Origin: Halapricum desulfuricans
GTDB lineage: Archaea > Halobacteriota > Halobacteria > Halobacteriales > Haloarculaceae
DNA length: 64,000 nucleotides
Reading direction: 5' to 3'
Assembly (NCBI RefSeq): GCF_017094525.1
Contig: NZ_CP064788.1
Location: 1,783,030 to 1,847,029 of the forward strand
Shown here: positions 36,692-43,649 of the stretch, one piece after another
How positions within the stretch are numbered: the stretch's first letter is position 1
How the letters are laid out: the number at the start of each line of letters is the position of its first letter
Notes under the pieces: generated by a model
Database searches by the model: none
The model's input: the letters and a program-made list of their open reading frames with translations, nothing else
What the model was told of the DNA's origin: nothing
Program-made: the position numbers and the translations under genes

Positions 36692-37767
36692 CCGACGTCG
36701 GGATTGACCCTGTCGAGCAGACGGTTTCCCATCCAACCGCTGTCGAAAGCCTCAGAGACCAATATCTCACCGCCAGAGACGGCGTCAGTCTCCGTGAGGA
36801 AGCCGTGACGGTCAAAGGTCGGGCGAGGACGTGGGGCGACGTCAGAGACGAATTTGAGTCGTATGTGTGGCGACAACGGAAAGCCAGCAGTACGTGGGAA
36901 GACGAGAAGAATGTCTCTCCTAACAGCCATCGTTTCACAGAGCAAGCGAGCAAGGACAGGTACGGGCGAACCCTCGGTGTTGATCGAGCCGCCCGCGATT
37001 TGTGGGGCAACGATTTAACCACGGTGTTCATCACTCGTCGAGCGAGAGCATTTGGCGAAAATGGGCAACCACAACCCCCAGCCGATCACCTCGACGATCT
37101 ACTCGATGGGAACCACAACGTGTATCGAGCCTATGAGAGGCATATCGAGGATGTCCACGGACTGACGTATGCTCGACTGTCGGTATTAGAACCCCACGCG
37201 AACGGGTACGCACACATCCACGATGCCCTGTGGGTCAAGGACCCTGACGCTGTCCTCAGTGACGTGGATATTCTTCCTGCCGTGGACGCACACCTCGACG
37301 CCGTCGAGCAAGCAAGACCACGAAATCACGGTCCTGCGGCGGTGGATGTTCGCCACGACCCCGAGGGTAGAGACAGAGAGAATCGAGAAACCGCACTTGT
37401 AGGAGACGGCGTCCCAGAATCGACGGCGTTGCCCCCTGAACTGTGTAAATATCTGGGCGGAATGGCGGAATATGACGGCTCCAGTAACGCAAATATCCCA
37501 CGTGTTCTCCAGGCCGATACTGGCCCACTGAGATTCTATGCGTTGCTCTGGGCGAGAGGCATTCGACAGTGGCGACCCGACCAATCGGAGTTCCCCCGTT
37601 TTGTAGGCATATCACAGTACTGGTACGATGACGACAGCGGGAGTGACGACGTCGAGGAGACAGTTGCTCCTGAAGATATCGAGAACGGTGGTGGCGTGGA
37701 TCGCGTCGACGTCGAAGGCCGTCCGACTGACTTTGAGAAGTACAACGCAGGTGGCGCAATGGACTGA
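36688..37767 (+). CDS. Candidate HUH-type replication initiation protein
   Basis: A 359-aa protein. The segment ANGYAHIHDALWV fits HUH motif 2 (His-hydrophobic-His), preceded by TTVFITRRA (motif 1-like) and followed by ELCKYLGGMAEYDG (like the Tyr/Lys motif 3 of haloarchaeal Rep proteins). Such proteins nick an origin and start rolling-circle replication of small plasmids and pleolipoviruses. It is coupled to the 39-aa gene. The exact Rep family is not certain from sequence alone. Confidence 0.72.
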   Translation: MTDVGIDPVEQTVSHPTAVESLRDQYLTARDGVSLREEAVTVKGRARTWGDVRDEFESYVWRQRKASSTWEDEKNVSPNSHRFTEQASKDRYGRTLGVDRAARDLWGNDLTTVFITRRARAFGENGQPQPPADHLDDLLDGNHNVYRAYERHIEDVHGLTYARLSVLEPHANGYAHIHDALWVKDPDAVLSDVDILPAVDAHLDAVEQARPRNHGPAAVDVRHDPEGRDRENRETALVGDGVPESTALPPELCKYLGGMAEYDGSSNANIPRVLQADTGPLRFYALLWARGIRQWRPDQSEFPRFVGISQYWYDDDSGSDDVEETVAPEDIENGGGVDRVDVEGRPTDFEKYNAGGAMD

Positions 37768-37921
37768 TTGACTGTCTTCTCTGAATTCTACCCGTACTAA
37801 CTTTACACTTTTGTTTTTGGGCATTTCAGTCCCCTCTGTATCCCGAAATCGGGCAGTACTGATTTTTCGGGGTATAAAAGGGGCAGTAGACAGACACCAA
37901 TCAATACGACCAACACTAACG

Positions 37922-38167
37922 ATGACAGAAACACAATTCACGAAAGTCGCTGGACTCGGAGAATTGCATCCTGATTACTGGAGCGAACTACTCAGCCACC
38001 CAGAAACCACGATAGAGATTCAGCACTGTGGAAAACCGATCTACTACGGGAACGTTCGAGTCAGCCGCCCGAGAGTACGATGTATCCACGATGGGAAAGA
38101 ATACAGTGCCAAAATCTCCATCGCCGTCGAAACGACAAAGCCCCACAAGTGGAGAGTCAATGAATGA
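37922..38167 (+). CDS. 81-aa hypothetical protein of the element
   Basis: The ATG at 37922 opens MTETQFTKVAGLGELHPDYWSELL, with a later beta-rich part (TIEIQHCGKPIYYGNVRVSRPRVRCIHDGKEY). It has no membrane helix. It lies after rep in the same direction, 154 bases away. I do not recognise it; codon use is less GC-biased than that of the host genes. Confidence 0.55.
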   Translation: MTETQFTKVAGLGELHPDYWSELLSHPETTIEIQHCGKPIYYGNVRVSRPRVRCIHDGKEYSAKISIAVETTKPHKWRVNE

Positions 38168-38323
38168 ATAGGCAATATTACTCTTACACATATCATGGTC
38201 GTATGGCTGAGAAAGGCACTGTACTGTCAGTGTAGGACAGTGGCTCTAATCCAGTCAAACCATATGCAGAACTGATCCATTCGCCCCCAAAATTGAAGCG
38301 AATTCATTAACAATTACTTGTCA

Positions 38324-39706
38324 ATGGGTCGGGACTTGCCACCTGACTGGGATCAACGGCGAAAAAGGGTCTATCAGCGAGATAACTATCAGTGCCAGAA
38401 TTGCGGCGCAAAAGGTGGTCCTCGGGGAAATGCAGAACTGCACGCTCATCACATTGTACCCAGAGCGTCTGGTGGATCACACGAACTGAGCAATCTCCAA
38501 ACTGTCTGTAAGCAGTGCCACGACGCAATCCACCATAACAGACAAGCACCGACAGGGCGGGGACAACGACGCCGTCAGCAACTGAAGGAGAACCGCACAG
38601 TTGAGAAACGAGGCTTAGAGGAAAATAGAGCACTGCAAGCGTTTCTCAACAGTGACCAACTGCCGTATGCCATTTCGAAGCATCATACCTGCGTGAAGGA
38701 ACTATACAATGCCAACGAAAATCTCAGTACTGGGTTAGAAAAACTGGATTCGATGAGGCGAACAGCACAGGCATCCCGATCAGGTAGTAGTCCATCCCTA
38801 CAACAGGTGTCAGAAACTCATACACAAACCAAAGACGAAGTCAATGATGCTCTCACTTCGCTTCAGTCGAATATTGAGAATCTACAAAGCATCTCTATTG
38901 GCTCACTTCACCCAGCCACAAACCAACGATTAGAGGACACGATAAGTGAATTGGACAGGCTCTCCCAACAACTGGCACAGATGCGGGATGTATTCGATCG
39001 AGTGGCGACAGATGATGACTTTGGAGAGTCGGATCTCCATGATCTGCGCCTCCTTACTGACGAGGTCCGTGAAGGAACTGATGAGGTTACAGACTCAATG
39101 ACCACGGTCATTGAAAAGATCATTACTGAGGCGAAGGAAGAAGTCACTCATATAGACGAGAAAACGCACCACGGAGAAGTCAATTCTCAATCTGATTTGA
39201 TACCGACTCAACGCCTATACCATAATTCCCTCAAAACATGCCCATTCTGCGGGGAAGAGTTAGACAATCCCGTAATCAGGGTATTTGACTCCAATTTTCA
39301 AGTATCTCAATGTAAGAATTGCACAACGGAGTGGGTCAAGCCCAAGCAACCTTTCAGTGTGACAGATTTGACTGCAGATATAGCGATTACCCACACCCGT
39401 CGTGACATAAAGAATATCTCTTTCCCCAAGGTTGTTTGGGATGTGATACGCAGGGACAGTAAGGACATCCCCGACAGCTGGCACAAATATCAAAGCCTGA
39501 CAGAAGAAGTTCGCAAACAAAACAGAAATGGACTTTTAGCACTCTCTATAATACTTATCGTAGCCTTCATCACACCACTGTTCGCTTTTGGCGGCCCAGG
39601 ATTTATACTATCTTTGATGTTTTTGTTTATACTTCTTCCAATTTTCGCACACATTTTCGATCGGTGGATAAGGGATAGGGTGAGACAGACTATGAGCGCC
39701 GTGTGA
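38324..39706 (+). CDS. HNH endonuclease with coiled coil, zinc ribbon and C-terminal membrane anchor
   Basis: A 460-aa protein of unusual build. Residues about 10-75 form an HNH nuclease domain (YQCQNCG, ELHAHHIVPRASGGSHELSNLQTVCKQCH). A Gln/Glu/Ser-rich coiled-coil region of some 200 residues follows. Next comes a zinc ribbon (CPFCGEEL ... CKNC), then two closely spaced transmembrane helices (LLALSIILIVAFITPLFAF; FILSLMFLFILLPIFAHIF). The start ATG 38324 is 6 bases after a TTG. A membrane-tethered nuclease suggests a defence or DNA-uptake-control role; this is inference. Confidence 0.78.
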   Translation: MGRDLPPDWDQRRKRVYQRDNYQCQNCGAKGGPRGNAELHAHHIVPRASGGSHELSNLQTVCKQCHDAIHHNRQAPTGRGQRRRQQLKENRTVEKRGLEENRALQAFLNSDQLPYAISKHHTCVKELYNANENLSTGLEKLDSMRRTAQASRSGSSPSLQQVSETHTQTKDEVNDALTSLQSNIENLQSISIGSLHPATNQRLEDTISELDRLSQQLAQMRDVFDRVATDDDFGESDLHDLRLLTDEVREGTDEVTDSMTTVIEKIITEAKEEVTHIDEKTHHGEVNSQSDLIPTQRLYHNSLKTCPFCGEELDNPVIRVFDSNFQVSQCKNCTTEWVKPKQPFSVTDLTADIAITHTRRDIKNISFPKVVWDVIRRDSKDIPDSWHKYQSLTEEVRKQNRNGLLALSIILIVAFITPLFAFGGPGFILSLMFLFILLPIFAHIFDRWIRDRVRQTMSAV

Positions 39707-39986
39707 GTCTTTCTATGACGGGTTTACAACCAAAATTTCTGCGAAGACAACGGGGCCGATGACCAACTGATTCGCTGTGTTATCGTGACCGTGTACCCGT
39801 GAGTGTCCCAGTGAAAGTGTCGAAACGGTGACTACCTCCTCCTAATATCACTCCCCCGATACTACTGTAGGATCGTGACGGTGGGGGATAAGTAAATTCC
39901 AGTGGGATAATCAATGGTTTGACTCTGTTGAAACCCTCAATTGATGATGGGTTTCAGCGATCGTACTGGATACAGGTTCCAATTAG
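39707..39986. other. 280-bp spacer with hairpin
   Basis: It lies between convergent genes. It contains a stem-loop tgaaaccc/gggtttca at 39929-39956 that could end transcripts from either side, and the phrase aacggggccga that recurs near 41358. No gene is visible. Confidence 0.4.
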
Positions 39987-40496
39987 TTATTCATTGTAGT
40001 GCGCCTCTAATTCTCCCTTCACGCTTATAAATCGGAAACCGATAACAATGAGAAAAACAAGCAACATCACTGGTGCTGCGTCGGGAACGAGGTCAGCAAT
40101 CAGCAAAAAAAGTCCGTAGACTATAAAGAGCAATCCGTATTCCAGCGACATCTCTTGGAGAGTCAGCACAAATCGATAAGTGAGTGTCAGCTCGTGGGCA
40201 AATGCTGCAATCAAGAGTAGACCAAATGCTGCAGAGAACACCTCAATCTGGGAGGTATATTGGGTAGGATTTTCAGAGAGGATGATAGCTAATCCTGCAA
40301 AGACCAGACTCGCTGTAGCCAATGCAGTTCCGCGTTGATTCTGGGAGATCTCATCATAGAGATCGTGATCCTCGACGATCCCAAATTGGTGCTCTCTATT
40401 CAGATAGACTTTCGCTATTGCCTCAATTATGAAAAGTAGTATCAGAAACCACTGTCTTAGGACATTTATCCAACCAATCCCTGTTAGAATTGCCAT
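39987..40496 (-). CDS. Polytopic membrane protein, unknown
   Basis: A 169-aa protein with about four or five hydrophobic helices (VLRQWFLILLFIIEAIAKVYL, GTALATASLVFAGLAIIL, VFSAAFGLLLIAAFAHELTL, YGLLFIVYGLFLLIADLV, VMLLVFLIVIGFRFI). It is translated two bases after the zinc-ribbon gene stop, so the pair is an operon. No family is recognised. Confidence 0.7.
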   Translation of the reverse strand: MAILTGIGWINVLRQWFLILLFIIEAIAKVYLNREHQFGIVEDHDLYDEISQNQRGTALATASLVFAGLAIILSENPTQYTSQIEVFSAAFGLLLIAAFAHELTLTYRFVLTLQEMSLEYGLLFIVYGLFLLIADLVPDAAPVMLLVFLIVIGFRFISVKGELEAHYNE

Positions 40497-40498
40497 TA

Positions 40499-40612
40499 CT
40501 ATGGCTCGTATCCACAGTTACTGCATTTCTTCTTCCCTCCAGACTGGGTCAAATTTGAGGCACCGCATTTCGGGCAAGTCCACTGGCGTTTCTCAATCTT
40601 GTCTCCGCTCAT
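40499..40612 (-). CDS. 37-aa zinc-ribbon protein
   Basis: MSGDKIEKRQWTCPKCG ... KCSNCGYEP contains two CxxC knuckles spaced as a zinc ribbon, ending in TAG just before the ATG of the membrane protein. Small as it is, the clean motif and the two-base spacing argue that it is real. It may bind RNA or a protein partner of the membrane protein. Confidence 0.7.
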   Translation of the reverse strand: MSGDKIEKRQWTCPKCGASNLTQSGGKKKCSNCGYEP

Positions 40613-40781
40613 GCTAGGAGTGAGAACAACCAATAACAAAAATTGTTTGGTGGATAACTATGGACTGATCTATATCTCAGAGACAAGGGACCTGTCTATT
40701 CATGTTAACAGGTAATAAAAACTGCTAATTTAAAATATTAAAGTAGATCAAATGACTAGCACTCAATGAGAGCAAGCAATT

Positions 40782-41171
40782 ATGCCAGGAGATTCCTCAA
40801 CCACTGAGCCCGATCTCGAAGAAATCCATGAAGAAGTGACTGAGATTACCGCGATAGAAATCACGGAGCCGACAGATGCCCACAACGAACGAGATAATCC
40901 TGAAGTATCTGTGGCAGTTCAGCAGTTTGGTCGTACTATAGAACACTACACATTCGAATTCGTTCGCCCATCACAAGATACTGAATATCCGCGATATCGT
41001 CTTGGTCCTTTTAGAGTAAGTGAAAAATCCAACCAAACACAATACCAGAATAATGCAATGTATGAGGCAGCAAAAGCACTGGCCGAATATACAAAGACGC
41101 CAGTTAGGATGGAGGTCAAACCTGATAGTGAAATTGAAGATCAGGAATTGAAATCATATAGCGGCCCGTGA
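40782..41171 (+). CDS. 129-aa acidic hypothetical protein of the element
   Basis: The N-terminus is highly acidic (TTEPDLEEIHEEVTEITAIEITEPTD) and is followed by a compact domain (VAVQQFGRTIEHYTFEFVRP, YRLGPFRVSEKSNQTQYQNNAMYEAAKALAEY). It has no signal peptide or membrane helix. I cannot name a family. The AT-rich codon use suits the element rather than the host. Confidence 0.6.
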   Translation: MPGDSSTTEPDLEEIHEEVTEITAIEITEPTDAHNERDNPEVSVAVQQFGRTIEHYTFEFVRPSQDTEYPRYRLGPFRVSEKSNQTQYQNNAMYEAAKALAEYTKTPVRMEVKPDSEIEDQELKSYSGP

Positions 41172-41583
41172 GGTAGTGCAGGAAGATGTACTGGCTCAGA
41201 TAGAACTGATCGTAACCCAACCCCAATCTACAATATGGGACGCGTTTTTCCTATCTACCTCAACGATCTCGCCATCGAGGTGATCGACAGGTTCATGTTA
41301 TTGATCGGGACGGTCGCAACACAGTAGTCACCTACATTAAGCTATGATAGAGTTGCAACGGGGCCGACTGTTCGAATAGAGCGATACAGCTGTAGTGGGA
41401 GACGCTACCACTAACTCGTTGTCTGAACCGCGCTCATTGTGTCTCTTTCACCTCTGTTCAGGTCGTGAACATTGGGTAACGCTTATTCGCTCGTCATACG
41501 TGGTTTCACATGCATCTTCGTCTGAGGGTGTCAGCTATCGTTGCTGGCACCTCAGCATTAGACGATATAGCGGCAGGTATCGG
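41172..41583. other. 412-bp intergenic region
   Basis: No gene is visible. It contains the first copy of a 24-bp direct repeat (41511-41534) whose partner lies on the other side of the nuclease gene, near the 3' end of that gene. Confidence 0.4.
41511..41534. repeat. 24-bp direct repeat, copy 1 (flanks nuclease gene)
   Basis: The copy tgcatcttcgtctgagggtg plus tcag matches 42203-42226 with one mismatch in 24 bases. The two copies are 692 bases apart and enclose the whole nuclease gene. Confidence 0.8.
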
Positions 41584-42159
41584 TTATATTCGTCTCAGAC
41601 GACCCGCTTGTTCTTGCTTGATCATTTCGGGCGTGATTTCCTTCTTTGGGAGATGGCGGAGGTACTCAGGTCTAAGATGAACACGCTCGTCGTATGGACT
41701 GTGCTGACCAATCTGACGGAGTCGGCCAGCGGAGATGATCCCAAGCAGCCGAATGATCCCATTGCTGTACTCGGCGAGCAAGTAATCGTCGGCGTTACCG
41801 AGGGTATCGGAATCGACTGATAGTTCTCGGGGTCCATGCCAGCAAGTCTTGACGTCAATATCGCGGCCATGGACAGTGAAATCAGAGCCCCCATCACCCT
41901 GGTCTGCAGGGTAGATTGTCCGATCAACCTGCGTTTGGAAGTAAGTCGCAGCGATGTACTCACCGAGACGACCGACCTTGAACTGTTCTTGGCGTGTTGG
42001 GTTGAGATTGTACTGGCGACCGAGTTTAGTTGCAAATCGATTCGCGGAGTAGACGATATCCTCGTCAACAGACCCAAATGGGTGGTCTGTCCTGTCCCGA
42101 CTCAGCGGGAACGGCATTTGCGAACTGTGCTCCGTGATCTGTGTCTGCTCTGTGGACAT
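41584..42159 (-). CDS. Candidate PD-(D/E)XK nuclease
   Basis: A 191-aa protein whose centre fits the PD-(D/E)XK restriction-endonuclease fold: a helix with conserved Glu (GRLGEYIAATYF), then DQGDGGSDFTVHG giving the first acidic metal ligand, then DIDVKTCWH giving the D-x-K pair. Such folds occur in restriction enzymes, Holliday-junction resolvases and defence effectors. No cognate methylase is adjacent, though the element's DUF1156 methylase is 1.5 kb away. It is flanked by 24-bp direct repeats. The assignment is by motif only. Confidence 0.7.
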   Translation of the reverse strand: MSTEQTQITEHSSQMPFPLSRDRTDHPFGSVDEDIVYSANRFATKLGRQYNLNPTRQEQFKVGRLGEYIAATYFQTQVDRTIYPADQGDGGSDFTVHGRDIDVKTCWHGPRELSVDSDTLGNADDYLLAEYSNGIIRLLGIISAGRLRQIGQHSPYDERVHLRPEYLRHLPKKEITPEMIKQEQAGRLRRI

Positions 42160-42202
42160 AGATGTCTCTCGTGGTATGGAACCCCTCCAGAACCTCAGTC
42201 AG

Positions 42203-42226
42203 TGCATCTCCGTCTGAGGGTGTCAG
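42203..42226. repeat. 24-bp direct repeat, copy 2 (upstream of nuclease gene)
   Basis: It lies 44-67 bases upstream of the nuclease start, so it could be a binding site as well as a recombination scar. One base differs from copy 1. Confidence 0.8.
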
Positions 42227-42285
42227 GGGTGATCTACGTTCGAACCGTTCGTTTGATTACCTGTTCCTGAATGCCATCAAACCTC

Positions 42286-42302
42286 AGTGGGCTCCGCCCA
42301 CT
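42286..42302. terminator. Perfect 7-bp hairpin
   Basis: AGTGGGC-tcc-GCCCACT. It lies between the divergent nuclease and HTH genes, so it may be an operator or remnant end rather than a terminator. Confidence 0.35.
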
Positions 42303-42496
42303 CTATTCTTGGTATCGTGCCTATCCTGACCTCCGACAGCGATGTTTCTCTTCGCTCTATTGCTCGTAGTAGGCCGCTTGCGGGCCGTCGTCCGTGTTCT
42401 CTGTCGAACGCATCTGGTGATTCGAAGGGGGTACTAATAAGTTATCCCCTCAGCCTGGATTTCCCAACAAATTGTACGGACTTTTCACAGGGATTA

Positions 42497-42505
42497 GATA
42501 TATAG
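42497..42505 (+). promoter_or_regulatory. TATA box of the HTH gene
   Basis: gatatatag is centred about 28 bases ahead of the ATG at 42529, the spacing expected for a leaderless haloarchaeal transcript. It decides the start codon used for that gene. Confidence 0.6.
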
Positions 42506-42528
42506 TTGACAGAGCACAGACCTTACGT

Positions 42529-42873
42529 ATGGAAAATACTGGGATGGGTCGCCCGATTCTTCACGTCTTTAACGTAGCCGACCCAGCCTATACAGTAGAG
42601 ACGCCTGATGGTGAACTTATCGAATATCCATATCATCAGCGTTTAGATGCCAAAACGAGGTTTATGCTGATTAACCGCTTTGATGAGACACGGTTTGAGC
42701 CAGATGGCTTTCCGCAGATCCCTGTGGATATCGCAGCGTATGGTAAACCTGCGATTGCTGCTTATCTATGGGAAATTCAGGATGTTCCTCGGGAGGAGAT
42801 CGCTACAATTCTTGATGTTGAACCAAGTACAGTGAGACACTACGTTCGAGAATTTGCTCAAAATAATAGATAG
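42529..42873 (+). CDS. Small helix-turn-helix protein
   Basis: A 114-aa protein. The N-terminal half is of unknown fold (RPILHVFNVADPAYTVETPDGELIEYPYHQ). The C-terminal end is a clear HTH of the sigma-70 region 4 or LuxR-like kind (VPREEIATILDVEPSTVRHYVREF). It probably binds DNA and may regulate the element's nuclease or defence genes. The start was chosen from the TATA position; longer frames upstream have no support. Confidence 0.7.
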   Translation: MENTGMGRPILHVFNVADPAYTVETPDGELIEYPYHQRLDAKTRFMLINRFDETRFEPDGFPQIPVDIAAYGKPAIAAYLWEIQDVPREEIATILDVEPSTVRHYVREFAQNNR

Positions 42874-43183
42874 AGCACATCTTATATAGAGTCTGTCAGA
42901 ATATCAGTGGCACCAATTTTCTTTTGGCTCCGACTCCCCTGTTCTGAACACGACTTAATGAAGTGCCGATACAATGTATGAGCAGTGGGTATCGCGTATT
43001 GGGATATCAACACTATCGTGACTGCTGATCAGTCGGCTCCCACTCAATCCAGCGCCGACTTATCAATAGTGACGATGTCATCTTGCCAGTGGTCGCCAGC
43101 GTTATGTGTTCAGTTGGGACGGTGGTATCGTTTAAGCAGTGACCCTTCCAGCCACTATTGGAGAAGGAACGATCTCAAGAAGT
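42874..43183. other. 310-bp intergenic region
   Basis: It lies between the HTH gene and the small gene behind the DUF1156 methylase, which are convergent. I see no gene, repeat or clear hairpin. Confidence 0.35.
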
Positions 43184-43579
43184 TTATGATTGCACATTGA
43201 TATTGCTGTAGTACCAGCCAGCGCCTTCTTGCTGAATCCCATGGAACACCCGCTTGAGTGGGATCTCGTCGCCCTTGTTGCGGAGTATCGGTTCATCCCA
43301 GTATTCGATATCCTCAACCACGAACTGGACACGAGGGTTCTCTGTCAGTAGAAAATTCACATGGTCTCGGAAGATTCCGTGGACGTAATCGCACGCTTCG
43401 AGCGGCTCATCTGCAGCACGGAGAAAATCGTCAAGCCCGTAGACAGTGACATCGTATGGAAGACTCTCCATCCGATGGACGCTCCGCAGGAACTCAACTG
43501 AACTCATCTCTTCATTGAATGTTCCGTGTCGCTCAGCCGCGTCCTGCGAGTGCACGTGAAAGCCGATATCCAAACTCAT
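43184..43579 (-). CDS. 131-aa protein at the end of the PglZ operon, unknown
   Basis: MSLDIGFHVHSQDAAERHGTF begins a soluble acidic protein with segments YDVTVYGLDDFLRAADEPLE and VQFVVEDIEYWDEPIL. It has no metal motif except the early HVH. It starts 70 bases after the methylase stop on the same strand, so it could be the fourth gene of the operon, perhaps an accessory or regulator. I do not recognise the family. Confidence 0.6.
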   Translation of the reverse strand: MSLDIGFHVHSQDAAERHGTFNEEMSSVEFLRSVHRMESLPYDVTVYGLDDFLRAADEPLEACDYVHGIFRDHVNFLLTENPRVQFVVEDIEYWDEPILRNKGDEIPLKRVFHGIQQEGAGWYYSNINVQS

Positions 43580-43649
43580 CTGTTTACCCCCAACTGGTGT
43601 CGCCCTCCAATATAAACGTCAGTGCGAGAGGGTATTCGCCGTCGCATGG

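Larger units (their letters stand above)
42160..42528. other. 369-bp intergenic region
   Basis: It holds the nuclease promoter region, the second 24-bp repeat (42203-42226), a hairpin at 42286-42302 and the TATA box of the HTH gene. No coding frame is convincing. Confidence 0.4.
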
